Below, piece after piece: positions 47,701 through 59,700 of a DNA stretch of 64,000 nucleotides. This stretch comes from Gonium pectorale (Eukaryota > Chlorophyta > Chlorophyceae > Chlamydomonadales > Volvocaceae): contig LSYV01000002.1 in the NCBI GenBank assembly GCA_001584585.1, positions 1,211,197-1,275,196 on the forward strand, in the 5' to 3' direction. A program made the position numbers and the translations under genes. Within the stretch, counting starts at the first letter, position 1. Each line of letters begins with the position of its first letter. Below the pieces are notes generated by a model that was given only the letters and a program-made list of their open reading frames with translations, searched no databases and was not told the DNA's origin.

Positions 47701-50700
47701 GCATGAGTGCACATACACGCACATGTGTGCTTGTGTATGTGTAGTATGTGTATGCCCATGCTATTTATGGCGATATTTGATTGCTATCCTAATTTATAAG
47801 AAGGTAAGAGGTGAGCCCTGTAGCCCTAAGACGTGTACTATGACGCGCTATCCGCTGCATGCGCTAGCGACGTTTGCATGCCAGCCAGGCAGCGACCAAA
47901 AACATGCATGCACCCAAGCAATCAAACCGCTTAATATCCCACCCCCCATTGCCAACCCATCCTCTGGGGTGCCACGTCCCACGCACGCGTGTGCAGGGAC
48001 CATCACGCTCGACGGCACCATCGTCACCTTCTCCACAACCATTGCCAACATCTTCGCCGAGGCCGGCTTCCGCGTCTCGAGCACCCGCCGCGCACTGTTG
48101 GGCTCCTACACTGTGCTGGGCTTCTTCAACACAGTCAAGGTAGGTAGACACCTTGGCCTGGGTAGAGTGCCGGGGCGCGGACGGGAACCGCGCCAACGCA
48201 ACCGTGCGTTGTGTCGTCTCACCTGAGGCGGCTCTTCCATCTGTCCACGGCGGCCCCCACCTACTGCCTGCCTCTGTCCACGCCTGCCTCGTCACGTACG
48301 CCGTACCTACCTACCACCTGGAAGCCCCAACAGAGGGATAATGTTTTCGTAAATATGTACGTATGCCCGGACGATGCATACGTCGTTTTGGCCTCTTTGG
48401 CCGGTTATCTTGTTAGTTGCTGATGAAGGCAGATGGTATGCATAACTATAAAACGCCATCCAGGATCGATCACGCACACGCGCCGCGCGCTGCCGGGGCT
48501 TTTGCCAAAGCAAACGCCGGCCCTTCCTTCCCTTTATGCTTGTCTATCTTAGCATCCTCGCCCTACCACAGGGCGGCTGCCATATGTCCAGCCATGCCAC
48601 CCACCATTTCTTAAACACTACAACCCACCGCTGTGAACGTGCCGTACATGCATGCCGTACGCGCAGGACCTGTCCGCTAGTGGCAAGCCCGCCGACCAAT
48701 CCGAGCCCAAGCTCCCTTCTGGCGACTTTGTTATGAAGCTGAAGGTGCGTGCGCCGCTGTGCATGCCTGAAACATGCGAAACTACTTGCATGTTGGGCGT
48801 ACGTACGTGCGCCTCACCTGCGGGGCGTACGGAATAGATTATGTGATATGCGCCGCATATGTATGTACAGGAGATAGAAGCACGTGCAGTGACGTACGTA
48901 CGTGCGCCTCACTTCATTCCGCTCCTCCCACCCCGCACCCCCGCACCGCCTGCAGATCTTCGAGCCGTGCTCCGTCCCGGGGAACCCCAACGAGGACCGC
49001 TGCATCTACAAGTCGCCCAAGCCCGTAGTGTCCAACCCCCATTCTGCGGCGCCGACGCGTTCGGACGCCAGCTCTCTGTCCGGGGATCCCGCGCAGAGCC
49101 CGTATGCCATGTCCCCGCCCATGCCTCCCATGGGGGACGGAGGTGACGGTGGCGGCGCGCGTGGTGAGTCCGGTGCTCGTCGGATGGCGAAAGGAGCTGA
49201 CGGTGGTGGCACCGCCAGCAGCCGCCGCCCCAAGCGGTACCGCCACCAATACGTCCAGACTGCTGCCTCCAAAACCACTGCTGGACGGTAGGTCGGTGCT
49301 TGCTTGTATGCGCTTGTGCGATCAGGTGGTCCTTGTTATTATTAGGTAGGTGGGCTGTTGAGCTTTAGTCTGAATGCATGTATGCCCAGCAGGCAGGCAA
49401 CTGCATCTGACTTCTCGTGCACGCAGTGTTACTAGCTATCTATAATAATAGCTGCGATCCTCAGATAGTAACCTAGCTTTGGCGCTATGGGTCTAATGGG
49501 GCGAGGTGTGAGGGACCATCCACGACCGAGGGCCTTATTACATACGCATAGATGGCGGAGTGAAAGCCCGAGCCAACACCGCACGAGTGGGCCAGGCGCA
49601 ACAAGCGTTCTGGCGCATGGCGACCCACACATACCCCACAGCCGACAGCAGCAAACGACGCGGGCAAGCCATTGGGCGGGCGGGCGGGGCCACTACACGG
49701 CGGTGGCACTTACAAAGCGACGAGCCCTGTCGTGCGTGGAAGGCAGAATGCCTGACATTGGCTCGTTGCGCGCCAAAGACAGATAGACGCTGATGCCGTA
49801 CAGTGAATCATTAGACACTCCTCGCCAATCCATAAGAAAACATACGCATTCAACACAAGCCCGATCGAGTGGATGCTCTGCCCTCCGCTGTGACTGAGAT
49901 GGAGCCGGAACAAGCATGCGCCAACGCGTTCAATGCACGGAATATGTTTTCCGGCCAGCTTCGCATACAGAGCATAGCTTGCTTGGATGGTTTTTGTCCG
50001 GAAATGTGTGCATAGAGAGCACCTCATCTGCACTGATTACACGCGGCGTGCTTACCTTACCCCTTTTTGTCATGCATGCGCATGGCTGCTGCTCCTCCCA
50101 TTCCAATGTGGCTACGCGCTGCGGCGTGGATCTGTCGTTCTCAGGGCTCTGGCAGGTGAGCGATCAATCCTTTCTTACAGCTAAGGCGCGCCAAGTAAGG
50201 CCCAGTGGCCAAGTATTCATAACGCTCTTGCTGCTGCCGTTGGTGTTTCTGTATGACCCCGTGCCTATCTGATTCTTCACGATGACGCATTCGTAGCATC
50301 CTGCGCATGCACGCCTTATTATTATCTACCTGCATCCGTACATCCGAGCGACGCCGCTCATATACATCTATCGGGGGCGCTTTGCCATCCATACGCAAGC
50401 TAGTGCACGCTTACTTGTCTATCTACGGATGGGTACCCGGATAGCTGTGTCATGCGTGCAGCGCATGCAGGTGTATAATAAGCTTTCTCTATCTGCGTGC
50501 GTGCTTTGCATTACGGCATGTGCACTACACGGCTGCTGCTGCTGTAGCTGTATATACGCTGCCGTACATACGCACGTGCCAAAGCACCTTGCTTTCGGTA
50601 CCTGTGCTTACATGTGTTCGAACGTTTGACAGTTACGTGTTCGCTCCTCCATGTCCGCAGAGTCCGAGTTTGCGGATCTTGACGGTGTGGAGTTGTACCA

Positions 50701-53700
50701 GGGTGCCCGTTTCATGACGCAGTGAGTGTGTCATTGCTTAGCTCCATCAGACTATCTTGCTGGCACGCATTAAACGCACGCAGCATTCTCCCCAGTCAGA
50801 CAGCCACTTGGATGGACCTGTTACGTGCTGCATCGCGGTAGGTCATTCTAGTCGCTTGCAGCAGCAGGCAACGAGGCGTGCGCGGACGGACTTGCAGGGT
50901 ATGTGGCTTGTTATCATGGAGGGCCCTTTCGTCACGATCGTCGCCAATCATAATCGTCGCCAATCATGAGGCCCGGCCGGACACACACATGGTTGCTCCT
51001 TTTCAACACATGGTTGCACCTACTGTCCTTTCATTATCAGCACATTGAAGTTAGATCGAGGTGCCGGCTGACAATGCTTGCTTGTATGCCCGGCGCAGTA
51101 TGGAGACGACCATCTCGTACGGAGGATCCATCCGGGTCATTTACGATTTCGCGCTGTACCCGTTGTGGCGGAAGATCGAGGTGCTCGGCGTCAGCGACAA
51201 CACCGTGTACCAGTGGCAAGAAAATGTGAGCAACTAGAACCGCACATGGATGCATTTCTGCGTGGGTATCGTGGGCGCATCATATAACTAGCTACCTATC
51301 AATCAATTAGCTGGATAGATGACCGAACGACCTCATGCATGCCGCCGTGTGATCATGATTCAAGCTACGTTTACATGAAACCACCTGCCTCCATCCTGAG
51401 ACCGTTCCTGCCAGAAGCAGCATGTAAAGCATGCTAGCAGTCCATGAGGCCAGTGCGCTATCTATGCGCCGTCACGCTGCTGCTGCGCATGTGCTGACGT
51501 ACCTGCGTCAGGACCGGCCATGGCCATCCCCTCCATACGGCTCCCATCATAGTCTTGCAACGAGTGTTGCTTCAGACCCGGATGGCATTCATGCCATTCG
51601 CGCTACCCGAATCGCCCCGCTGCGGCGCGCCTTCCCTGCCTACCTGCCTTCCAACATTACTCCTGGTACATATGTAGGCGTGGCCGGAGGGCAGCACCAA
51701 CGAGGTGTTGACGTACTACTGCCGCAACTACTCGAGGTCCTCGACGGGGGTCGCGGGCTTCAACGCCAGCAGCGTGCTTAGCTATACCTACGAGGGCATC
51801 GACGCCATCAGCGGCGACACGTGAGTGCACACCAGTGGCGACAATGGAGGCTGCCCATTTGTTGCTTTGATCGTCCGTTCACGGCATGCATCCCGTTCTA
51901 TCTGCATAATACGCAGTACCATCATCAGTTGCTTGTCGGCAGAGCAGTGGGAGCGAGGCAGGGGCGTCATAGCAGGATGACATCCGTTGCAAGTTTGAAC
52001 GGCGCGGTGTCCGTGTATTTGCTGCTGCGCAGTCAGGCAGGGGCACGCATGATATGAATATATGCATGCATGTGCATGTGCGTCGGAGCACTGATGATTG
52101 ATGTGCACACTCAGCATGCAGCAGCCCTGAATACACACATACACCTTGGTCACTAGCTAGCTAGCTAGGGACCCGCCTTGTCACTTGCTTGCACTGTATG
52201 TGGTTAGTTTGCTTGCCGTTCGTTCTCCGACGCCCCCTGCCCTGCTGCCTTCCCTGCTTCCCCTGTATGTGCCGCCGCTCCGTCCGAACTGGCGCGGCGT
52301 CCTCGCTCTCCTACTGTTTTTAGGTGAGACGCGACCACGCTGAGTCAACGGGTGGTCGGGCGGTTGGGGAAGAGATGCGCGAGGGCTACTTGCACCTACG
52401 AGCTAGCATGCGCCGCACGTGCGTAGATGGGCTAGGACGATCGACTAGGCGTTCTGGGCTAAGTCTGGACCGAGAACACCTCCAACCGAGTGGAAATCCC
52501 CAATCTGGGACGGAGCAATGTGGGATGGCCCTGCTTGCATACAGGCTTCTTATAAGAATTATGCATTCAGCGGCTCTACTGCAGGCATGGACATTTACAT
52601 ACATTATCATAGATGACACCCCGAGGGTTTCAATAATGCTGACGTACACGTTTTTCCCGCCATCACATGCAAATACAGGCTTGCGCGCCGGTTCACCCTC
52701 GTAGTGGAGCAGCCTTCCCGCCAAGAAGGCAAGATGGAGTCCCTACGCATTGTAAGTCGTACGTCCGCACGTGCGCTATCTACATGCACCGTACGCACGT
52801 ACAACGAACGCACGCACATGGATGCTGTAAGGGCTTGCAGTCGACCTGCAGGCTACAGCTGCGGCGGGTGGAGATACTACATACATACGTAATGTGGACA
52901 TGCTCTTGACTAGCTAGTAGCCCACGTGGTTCCCTGCATAGTCAGCGTCGCACTGCAGTAGATGGTGCTATTATTGCCGTTGCGGCGCGCCTTACCTGTC
53001 AAGTGATGTATGTTGACCGCCGTATACCGAACGCAGGACTATTGGGACTCGCCTGATGGCAACTTGCCGCTTCGCTTCGAGTTCCGGCACCCGGACATTG
53101 GTGCGTGCGCTGCTGGCCGCTCAACTCCACCCTCCTCACGCTGTATGGACGTGTGCAATATATGCGATGCGCGATATGCGATGCGCGACATACATGCCTG
53201 CATGCATACATGCGCCACACACAACCGTGCACGTACATACTCGCACGTGCGTGGATCTCGCTCGATCGTACCTCGCCCGTTCCCATCATTTACATCTATT
53301 TACTCCCTCGCGCGTATGGCATCACGCATATGTATGACATATATCCCGTACTCACCATTATTGCCGTACGATGCATGTGTGGGTGCGTGCGTGTGCACAG
53401 GCACGGTGATGGTCGAGGTGCTCGAGTTCCGGGCCATCGACGCGTCGAGCCCTGAGGCGGCGTCCGCCATGTTCCAGCCGCCGCCGCAGGATGAGCCGGG
53501 GTTCTGCCTCACCAGCAACCGCGTGCCGGCTCTCAGCTCGCCCTTCATGGCCCGTGGGCCCGTTGTGTCCGACAGCATTATTGAATCACCTCCAGGTATC
53601 TGCGATGCGGCGGCGGGCAGCGTGTGCGCATCTATCTGCAGGTGTTTAGTGTATATATGCAGCTGGTTCTGCGCTATCGTGCATGCTCTGCGCTTGTGTG

Positions 53701-56700
53701 CGTGTGTGCTTCTGTGCGTGTAAACATTGCACGTGCGCGTGTGCGATGCGTTGCACACGAGCGTGCGTAGTTGCGGGTGGTTCCTATGGTTCTATTCCCA
53801 TGCGTGGGAAGCATGCTGAGACCGCAGCGTACGGAGCATTTATTTGAACGGAGGCATGCAGGTGCGAGCGAGGAGGCGACGCGCCGCCTGCTGATCCAGA
53901 CGGCGGACATGGCTCGCGTGTGGAACTCGCTGGACCACGTCAATGGTACCGGCGAGTGGCCTCAGTGGGCCCTAGATATGTACGGCGGAGTGCACCCCAG
54001 GAGGAGCGTGATGGAGCAGGCCCGCAGGGTAGGCACGATGCATCATATGTAGGTATATATGCATAGCCCAGTAAAGTAAGGTAAAGTTTACGCGTGACCA
54101 TACACAATCGCGTGTGTTAAGGGGGGAGTATGGCACATGTCCTCTTGTTGAGGGATCACTCCCACCGGGTTTTTTTAACGACGGTATGTCCACCACCGCC
54201 CCCTCCACGCCTGACTCACGCCCCTGGTCATGTGCCTGGAGTCAGCAGAGTGGCCATCACAGCCAGCGCTTCGCAGGTTGGGCCCCCGAGCTATGGGCTC
54301 ATGACTGCTTGCGCAATCATGCCACTGCTCTCCCATGATCAGAATACGGGATTCGAACCACGACCTATGGTGACCATCAAGCGATCGGATCATGGGTTCC
54401 TAACAACTCAACCACCAGTTGGTTAGACTGATAGCTGAGCGTTAGCTATGGGGATATATGCATAGCCCATCTATGCCCCTTCGGCTGCACGCGCGCAATC
54501 ACGATGCGCTCCTGGAGCTAGCGCATCGCAAGCACACCCCAGTGCCTGCGTGAGCGAATGCAACGAACAAAGTACGTACGTCGGTACGCACACGTATACA
54601 GAGCTGTCACGTGGTTTGCCCACGGACGCGACGGACGTCCGGGCCTGCGATGCTCGCCTCGGGTTTGACGCCTCATTCATTCGGTATCACCGGTAAGCAT
54701 TGCTAACTTAATACGTCCTTGTGTTGTGAACTGTATTTTGCCGTACAGGCGCTGCAGTCATGCGGAGTCAGGACGAATATCGGCATTCCCATCGGCGTGT
54801 GCAGCATTGACCTTGCGATATACACGTGAGTGTGTGTCTTCTTGCAAGAAGACAATTGTTGCCAGACATGCACCCAGGTCAGTCCCACGCACCATGCATG
54901 GGCACCATGTGCGTGGTGCAAACCTTACTAGCGATAGACGACCCTGCTGGTAACGACTGCATTGGAGTATCGAACAGCCTGCTTGTTGAGATGCAGCGGG
55001 ACATGACAATGTGTGAGCAACCTAGGCTTGTTCGTTTGAGCCAACTCCGTTTTTGTGCGACATGAAATTAATGCATGTACGTCCATTGAGGCCCAGTAAA
55101 TTTTGCCCTGCCTGGGATTTCATGTGCGCTCTTGTACGAACGGCTCTCTCTCGCTCTCTTATGTGTCGTCGCGGCAGCAGCCATACTTTCAACTCTATCT
55201 GTTAATTGTTAGCGGCTTGGCCTCAGTGCCTCAACATGTCATCATCCAAACATCCCGTCGGTTGGACCCCTGCTCTTCACCTGTACGTACATCGCAGGGG
55301 TGGCCAATTCGGTGTCGCTCTGGCCTGCACAGGAGAGTGTAAGTAAACCTAAACCCGCCGGGAGAGACACGTACACGTATGCATGCCGTGCACGTGCCAT
55401 TCACAAGTTGAACACGCCGATGTCAGTACCTGCCTCAATCCTCCCCGCTCGCTCAGCCGCCGCCGCCGCCCTGTCCTTGCTGTTGCAGTCTTTGCACCAA
55501 TCCTGGTGACTGGCTCCATTGAGGTCAACACCTGTGAGGCCAAGTTCAAGGGCTGTATCACAGTCGGTATCGGCCTGCCTAAGGAGAACTGGCTGGTCAA
55601 GCTCTTAGGCCTGAAGGAACTTTCAATCGACATTGCCACCGCCTGTGTTGGTGAGCTCCTGGGCGGCTGCTGGCTTGGATACCCGGTATATAGCTGCGCC
55701 ACCGGTCTGTCCTTGGCCACTGCACTGCTGTCGAAGCCAAGCCGCCGTGCGTACATGCATCCAGCAGCCCCGTGTTTGTTTTTGTCCCTGCCTGCCCTGC
55801 GGTTTCCCATGGAGCTAAACACTGCTTCCCACAGCAACTGCTGCTACTGCCTCATCATCACCCAGTGCTCGTACTGCCGTGGTGTAGGGTACAATGCCAA
55901 GGACCGAGTCTTCTTCATTGAGGGTGTTCTGATGTGGGTGCTGAGGGGCTTGGATTTTGGCAAGGGTGATAGATCCAATGCCGTTTGTCCATCATGCATG
56001 GACCTCCGCAGATGCGGGTCTGACTATCCAAAACGTGCATGCCTGCCTGCGTAGTGATGTCGATTACATACGGGCCAGTACCACGCAGCATACTAGTAAT
56101 CACGCTCAAGCCTGGCTGTACTTTGCCCGTGTTGACTTGAAAATCACATAGTGCACGGACGTGCGCATGTGTTGGGGAGCAACGGTTACCCCGCCCACAG
56201 CGGGTCGTTGCAGCACCAATCACCGGGCATGAGCGGGGGGATTAACAACGTCCAAGACCGGGGGAACGTGGCTGAGGGCGGTGGCGAGGCAAAGGATGTC
56301 GTCGGGGGACAGGCCCGGCAGGCCGCCGTGTCTGCTGCGTGAACGCTTGTAGCGCATGTATCTAGGAAAAAAGGCTTTTCCGTGTCCCTGCTGGCGATCA
56401 CGCTTCGACTCCATCTTAAGCGCTGACGACACTTACTTGAGGATAACCCACGCCGCCTTCCGTGATGTATGCGTGTTCACATTTCGGCATTCAGATTGAA
56501 TATCATCTTCTTCAAAGTGGAGCTTTCCGCTGAGGTATGAACTGCCTAATTGCATGCAGATGCATGCTTATGTATGCCGCGGTGGTGGATGGATGGCTGA
56601 TGTATTTTGACGGAAACCAAGGCAGTGTTTGTGTGCACACCTCTGATAGATGCATGAGGGCAAGTTTAGTTTGTCAGCATCCTCTACGTTACGTTCAAAC

Positions 56701-59700
56701 CTGCTCCTTACTTGAGTTTTGTACACCATACATACATGCCGTCCGCAGGTCGACTTCAGCGCGTGCTGCATTTGGATTGCCTCGGTAAGTCCATACGTAT
56801 GTCTACCTGTAACTCGCTCGGGTACACTGGTAGCAATAATGGGCCTAGCCATGGTATTAACAGATACAGCAGCCAAATGAGCATGCCTTGCTATATATAT
56901 CAGGATGTGAAGCAGGTCGCCACGCGCGCTGTATCTTCACCTCAGCTCGCTCCTTCATGGTCCGTGGCCCGATGGTGCAACAACCGGTGTATGTACGACA
57001 CGACATGAACGAACGGTATGCATGTATCAAGAGCCGTGCGCGCTCACCCTGCTGCCATACAGGTCTCACTCGAGGCTGCCATCGGAGTCACATTCTTCAA
57101 TTTCTGGATCACTCTCGGTGAGTACACACATGCCATAGTGCCACTGGTGCATGTTTGGGGAGCAAAATACGTGTTCCGTGCTTACTTGCTCCAGACATGA
57201 CGCGCGCTCTGTGTGTGTCTGTCTACGGCCACGCCATGCATGCATGCAGGCTCCATCGATATCGTGTCGGACCTGTACCTCCGGGTACGTTTGCGGAGTC
57301 TATCAACTGCACAATGCGACCAGTGGCCGTATGGATTACTGCTTGCCCGCATACATAGACCTACATGACGTCGTCAGCAACGTATCTCTTGAGTCTGTTT
57401 CCATATGATTGTCGCGATTCTCAGGCCATCGGCCAGCCAAGCAAGGCCTTGGCATGGTCACGATTGACCCCGCCTGCATGTTTGCTGAGTCAAGCCAAGC
57501 GGTGATGCTCACATACATAGTGGTGCTCAAAGCCGGGTTTCGTGTAGTTTCGTGTGGGCTTACCAGGGTGTGGCCCCCATTCCCCCTACCACACTAACCC
57601 CGCTGCCCTGCCGGATTACGTTGGGGACCGATGCATGCCTCGGGGGCCTCCCCGGCACATGTATGTCAAACCCGTGGTCCCTGATAATGCATGCGCCACT
57701 CGTACACGCTTCAACCTTGACGGCCTACCTTCATCACGGGCTCACGGTGCTCCAGCCTTTTCCGACCTTCGAGAAAGCCTTTCCACCACAGTCGAAATTA
57801 TATCAACAGTGATGAAGGTAGAATGTTTCTTCACCTATCGTTCTGCAGGGCTCGCCGGATGACCAGGAAGAGCTGGTCAACCCTACAGGTTCGACTTCTG
57901 GTCCTGCCGCTAGCTCTCTACATTACACTACTGCGTGAATGACGTGCGCAACTAGCGCAACGGGTTTGACCCACGATCGAGCAAAGAAGCATAGATGATA
58001 GCAATTCTATAACTTACCTTGTCGATCGAACGGTTCAAATCTGCTTGTGCGTGTCTAACATCTGCGTGCACGCACGCGTTATTGAACGAGGCTGAAAGCA
58101 ATGCCCCTTGGTTCTTGATGGAAACTTCAGCTATCAACATGGTTGGCGGGTGGACCCACGTCTACGACGGTGAGCTTCGTTACCTGTCCTTCATTCATGT
58201 CCGATCTATCTGTCCTTGGACCATAGTTCATACAACGTTCGGCCGTTTATTACCCATTGCAAAGTCGCGCTGGAACGACTGAGCTATCGGTGCATGGGGT
58301 CATCAGTGATTCCAGCACAGCTCTAAGACCTCGCTCCCAAACACGGCCCAATATCTGAGGCAAATCTTGGCATGCCTTCGTATGTTGCTCGTATCGTATG
58401 CTTCTAGATAGCTAGCCCTCGCCATATATATATACACCACAATAAAACCGTGGCGGCACGCGCGCACTACTAGCTACTATATCGACACACCACATACATA
58501 CGGATGCATGTGCATAATGCACTGTGCACGTATGCGTCCGGCATGCAGGGTACTGGGGCACGTGGAGGCCCGCTTCTTTCCCCTGCAACAAGCAGAGCTA
58601 CAACGCCGCGCGGGGCACCATGGAGCTTGTGGGCATGCCCATCAGTGCCTTCCGGCTGCGCATCGAGCCATATCAGGGTGGCGGAGACGACACGGCAATT
58701 AACGGAATCCAGTGAGTAATACATGTACATTTGCTTGGCATTAGCCACGCCTGCGGCTCGCTGTCAGGTTACAGGCAGGCCTGCCTATGTAGTAGGTCTC
58801 TGACCGTCATCCACCGTCACAAATCAGGCAAACATGCTAATCATGAACTACATATGGCAACATCTGACCAGTGCTTGTTGGTAGATAGTTAGCTTCAGCA
58901 CTGGTGCGGACCACGCCTAACAACGTTAACAAGACCGGTCTGTGTCACATTTCGCTGTCAGCGAAACAGCGTTGTTACAAGCCATACATTGTTAGCCATT
59001 GTCTCGCCCCCTCCGAGTTGGTAGGGCGCGAGCTAGCTAGCCATGTATACATGTATACATGGTGAGGATTCCTGTAGACGACAAGCCGGATGTATGTAGG
59101 AACAAGGACTGCTTATTATTGCATTATATATGCAGGGTTAACTGTATTAATGGCTACGCAAATCCCCTGGAGGACGGCGACGGGTTCTGGGGTGACTGGA
59201 CAGGTACGTGCGATGGGTAGATCGGATTGCTATTTATGTTATGTATCCGGACGTAATAAGTCGATTTGCCTATGGTCATCAGCTTATTCAAGGTGTCAGG
59301 AGCATCATTGCTGCTGTGTATCGATCTGGCAAGGAGCGGACATACAGGTTATCCTCTTACCCCTTCTTTTCATGGTTATACGTTGTACCAACAGGCTGGG
59401 TGGGTTGCCCGACTGCGGGCGACTACTTTGTCGGCGCCAAGACGCGCAACGAAGATGCCCAGGTAGGATAGGTGCGCCCGGTGGGCGGTTGATCCGTCCA
59501 AAGCTCACAATCTGTGTTGGCTTACGCTTTTGCTTTGCCAGCCATACAGCGTTCCCCTCTCTTTTTTTCGTTACCGCTGCCGCGTTGGTTGTGGCCACAC
59601 GTGTGTGGGTACACTTGTGTGCGCGCGATAAAGCGTACGTTCCGCTCTCGCATCTACCTTCCGTTGACGCACACGATCGGCGGCCAGCAATGATATCCCT

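Noticed and set aside
50072..50155. Possible separate first exon (28 codons) for a second gene
   Set aside because: It needs a weaker acceptor at 50663. The upstream GTGAGT donor at 49164 fits the better CAG acceptor at 50661 in phase.
54349..54414. A functional tRNA gene on the minus strand
   Set aside because: A and B boxes are good, but I could not fold a normal anticodon arm and acceptor stem, so I list it as SINE-like.
56151..56342. Open frame with Gly/Gln/Val-rich content and a stop at 56342
   Set aside because: Joining it requires a poor donor, while the exon at 56495 follows in phase and leads into the VMO-I part.
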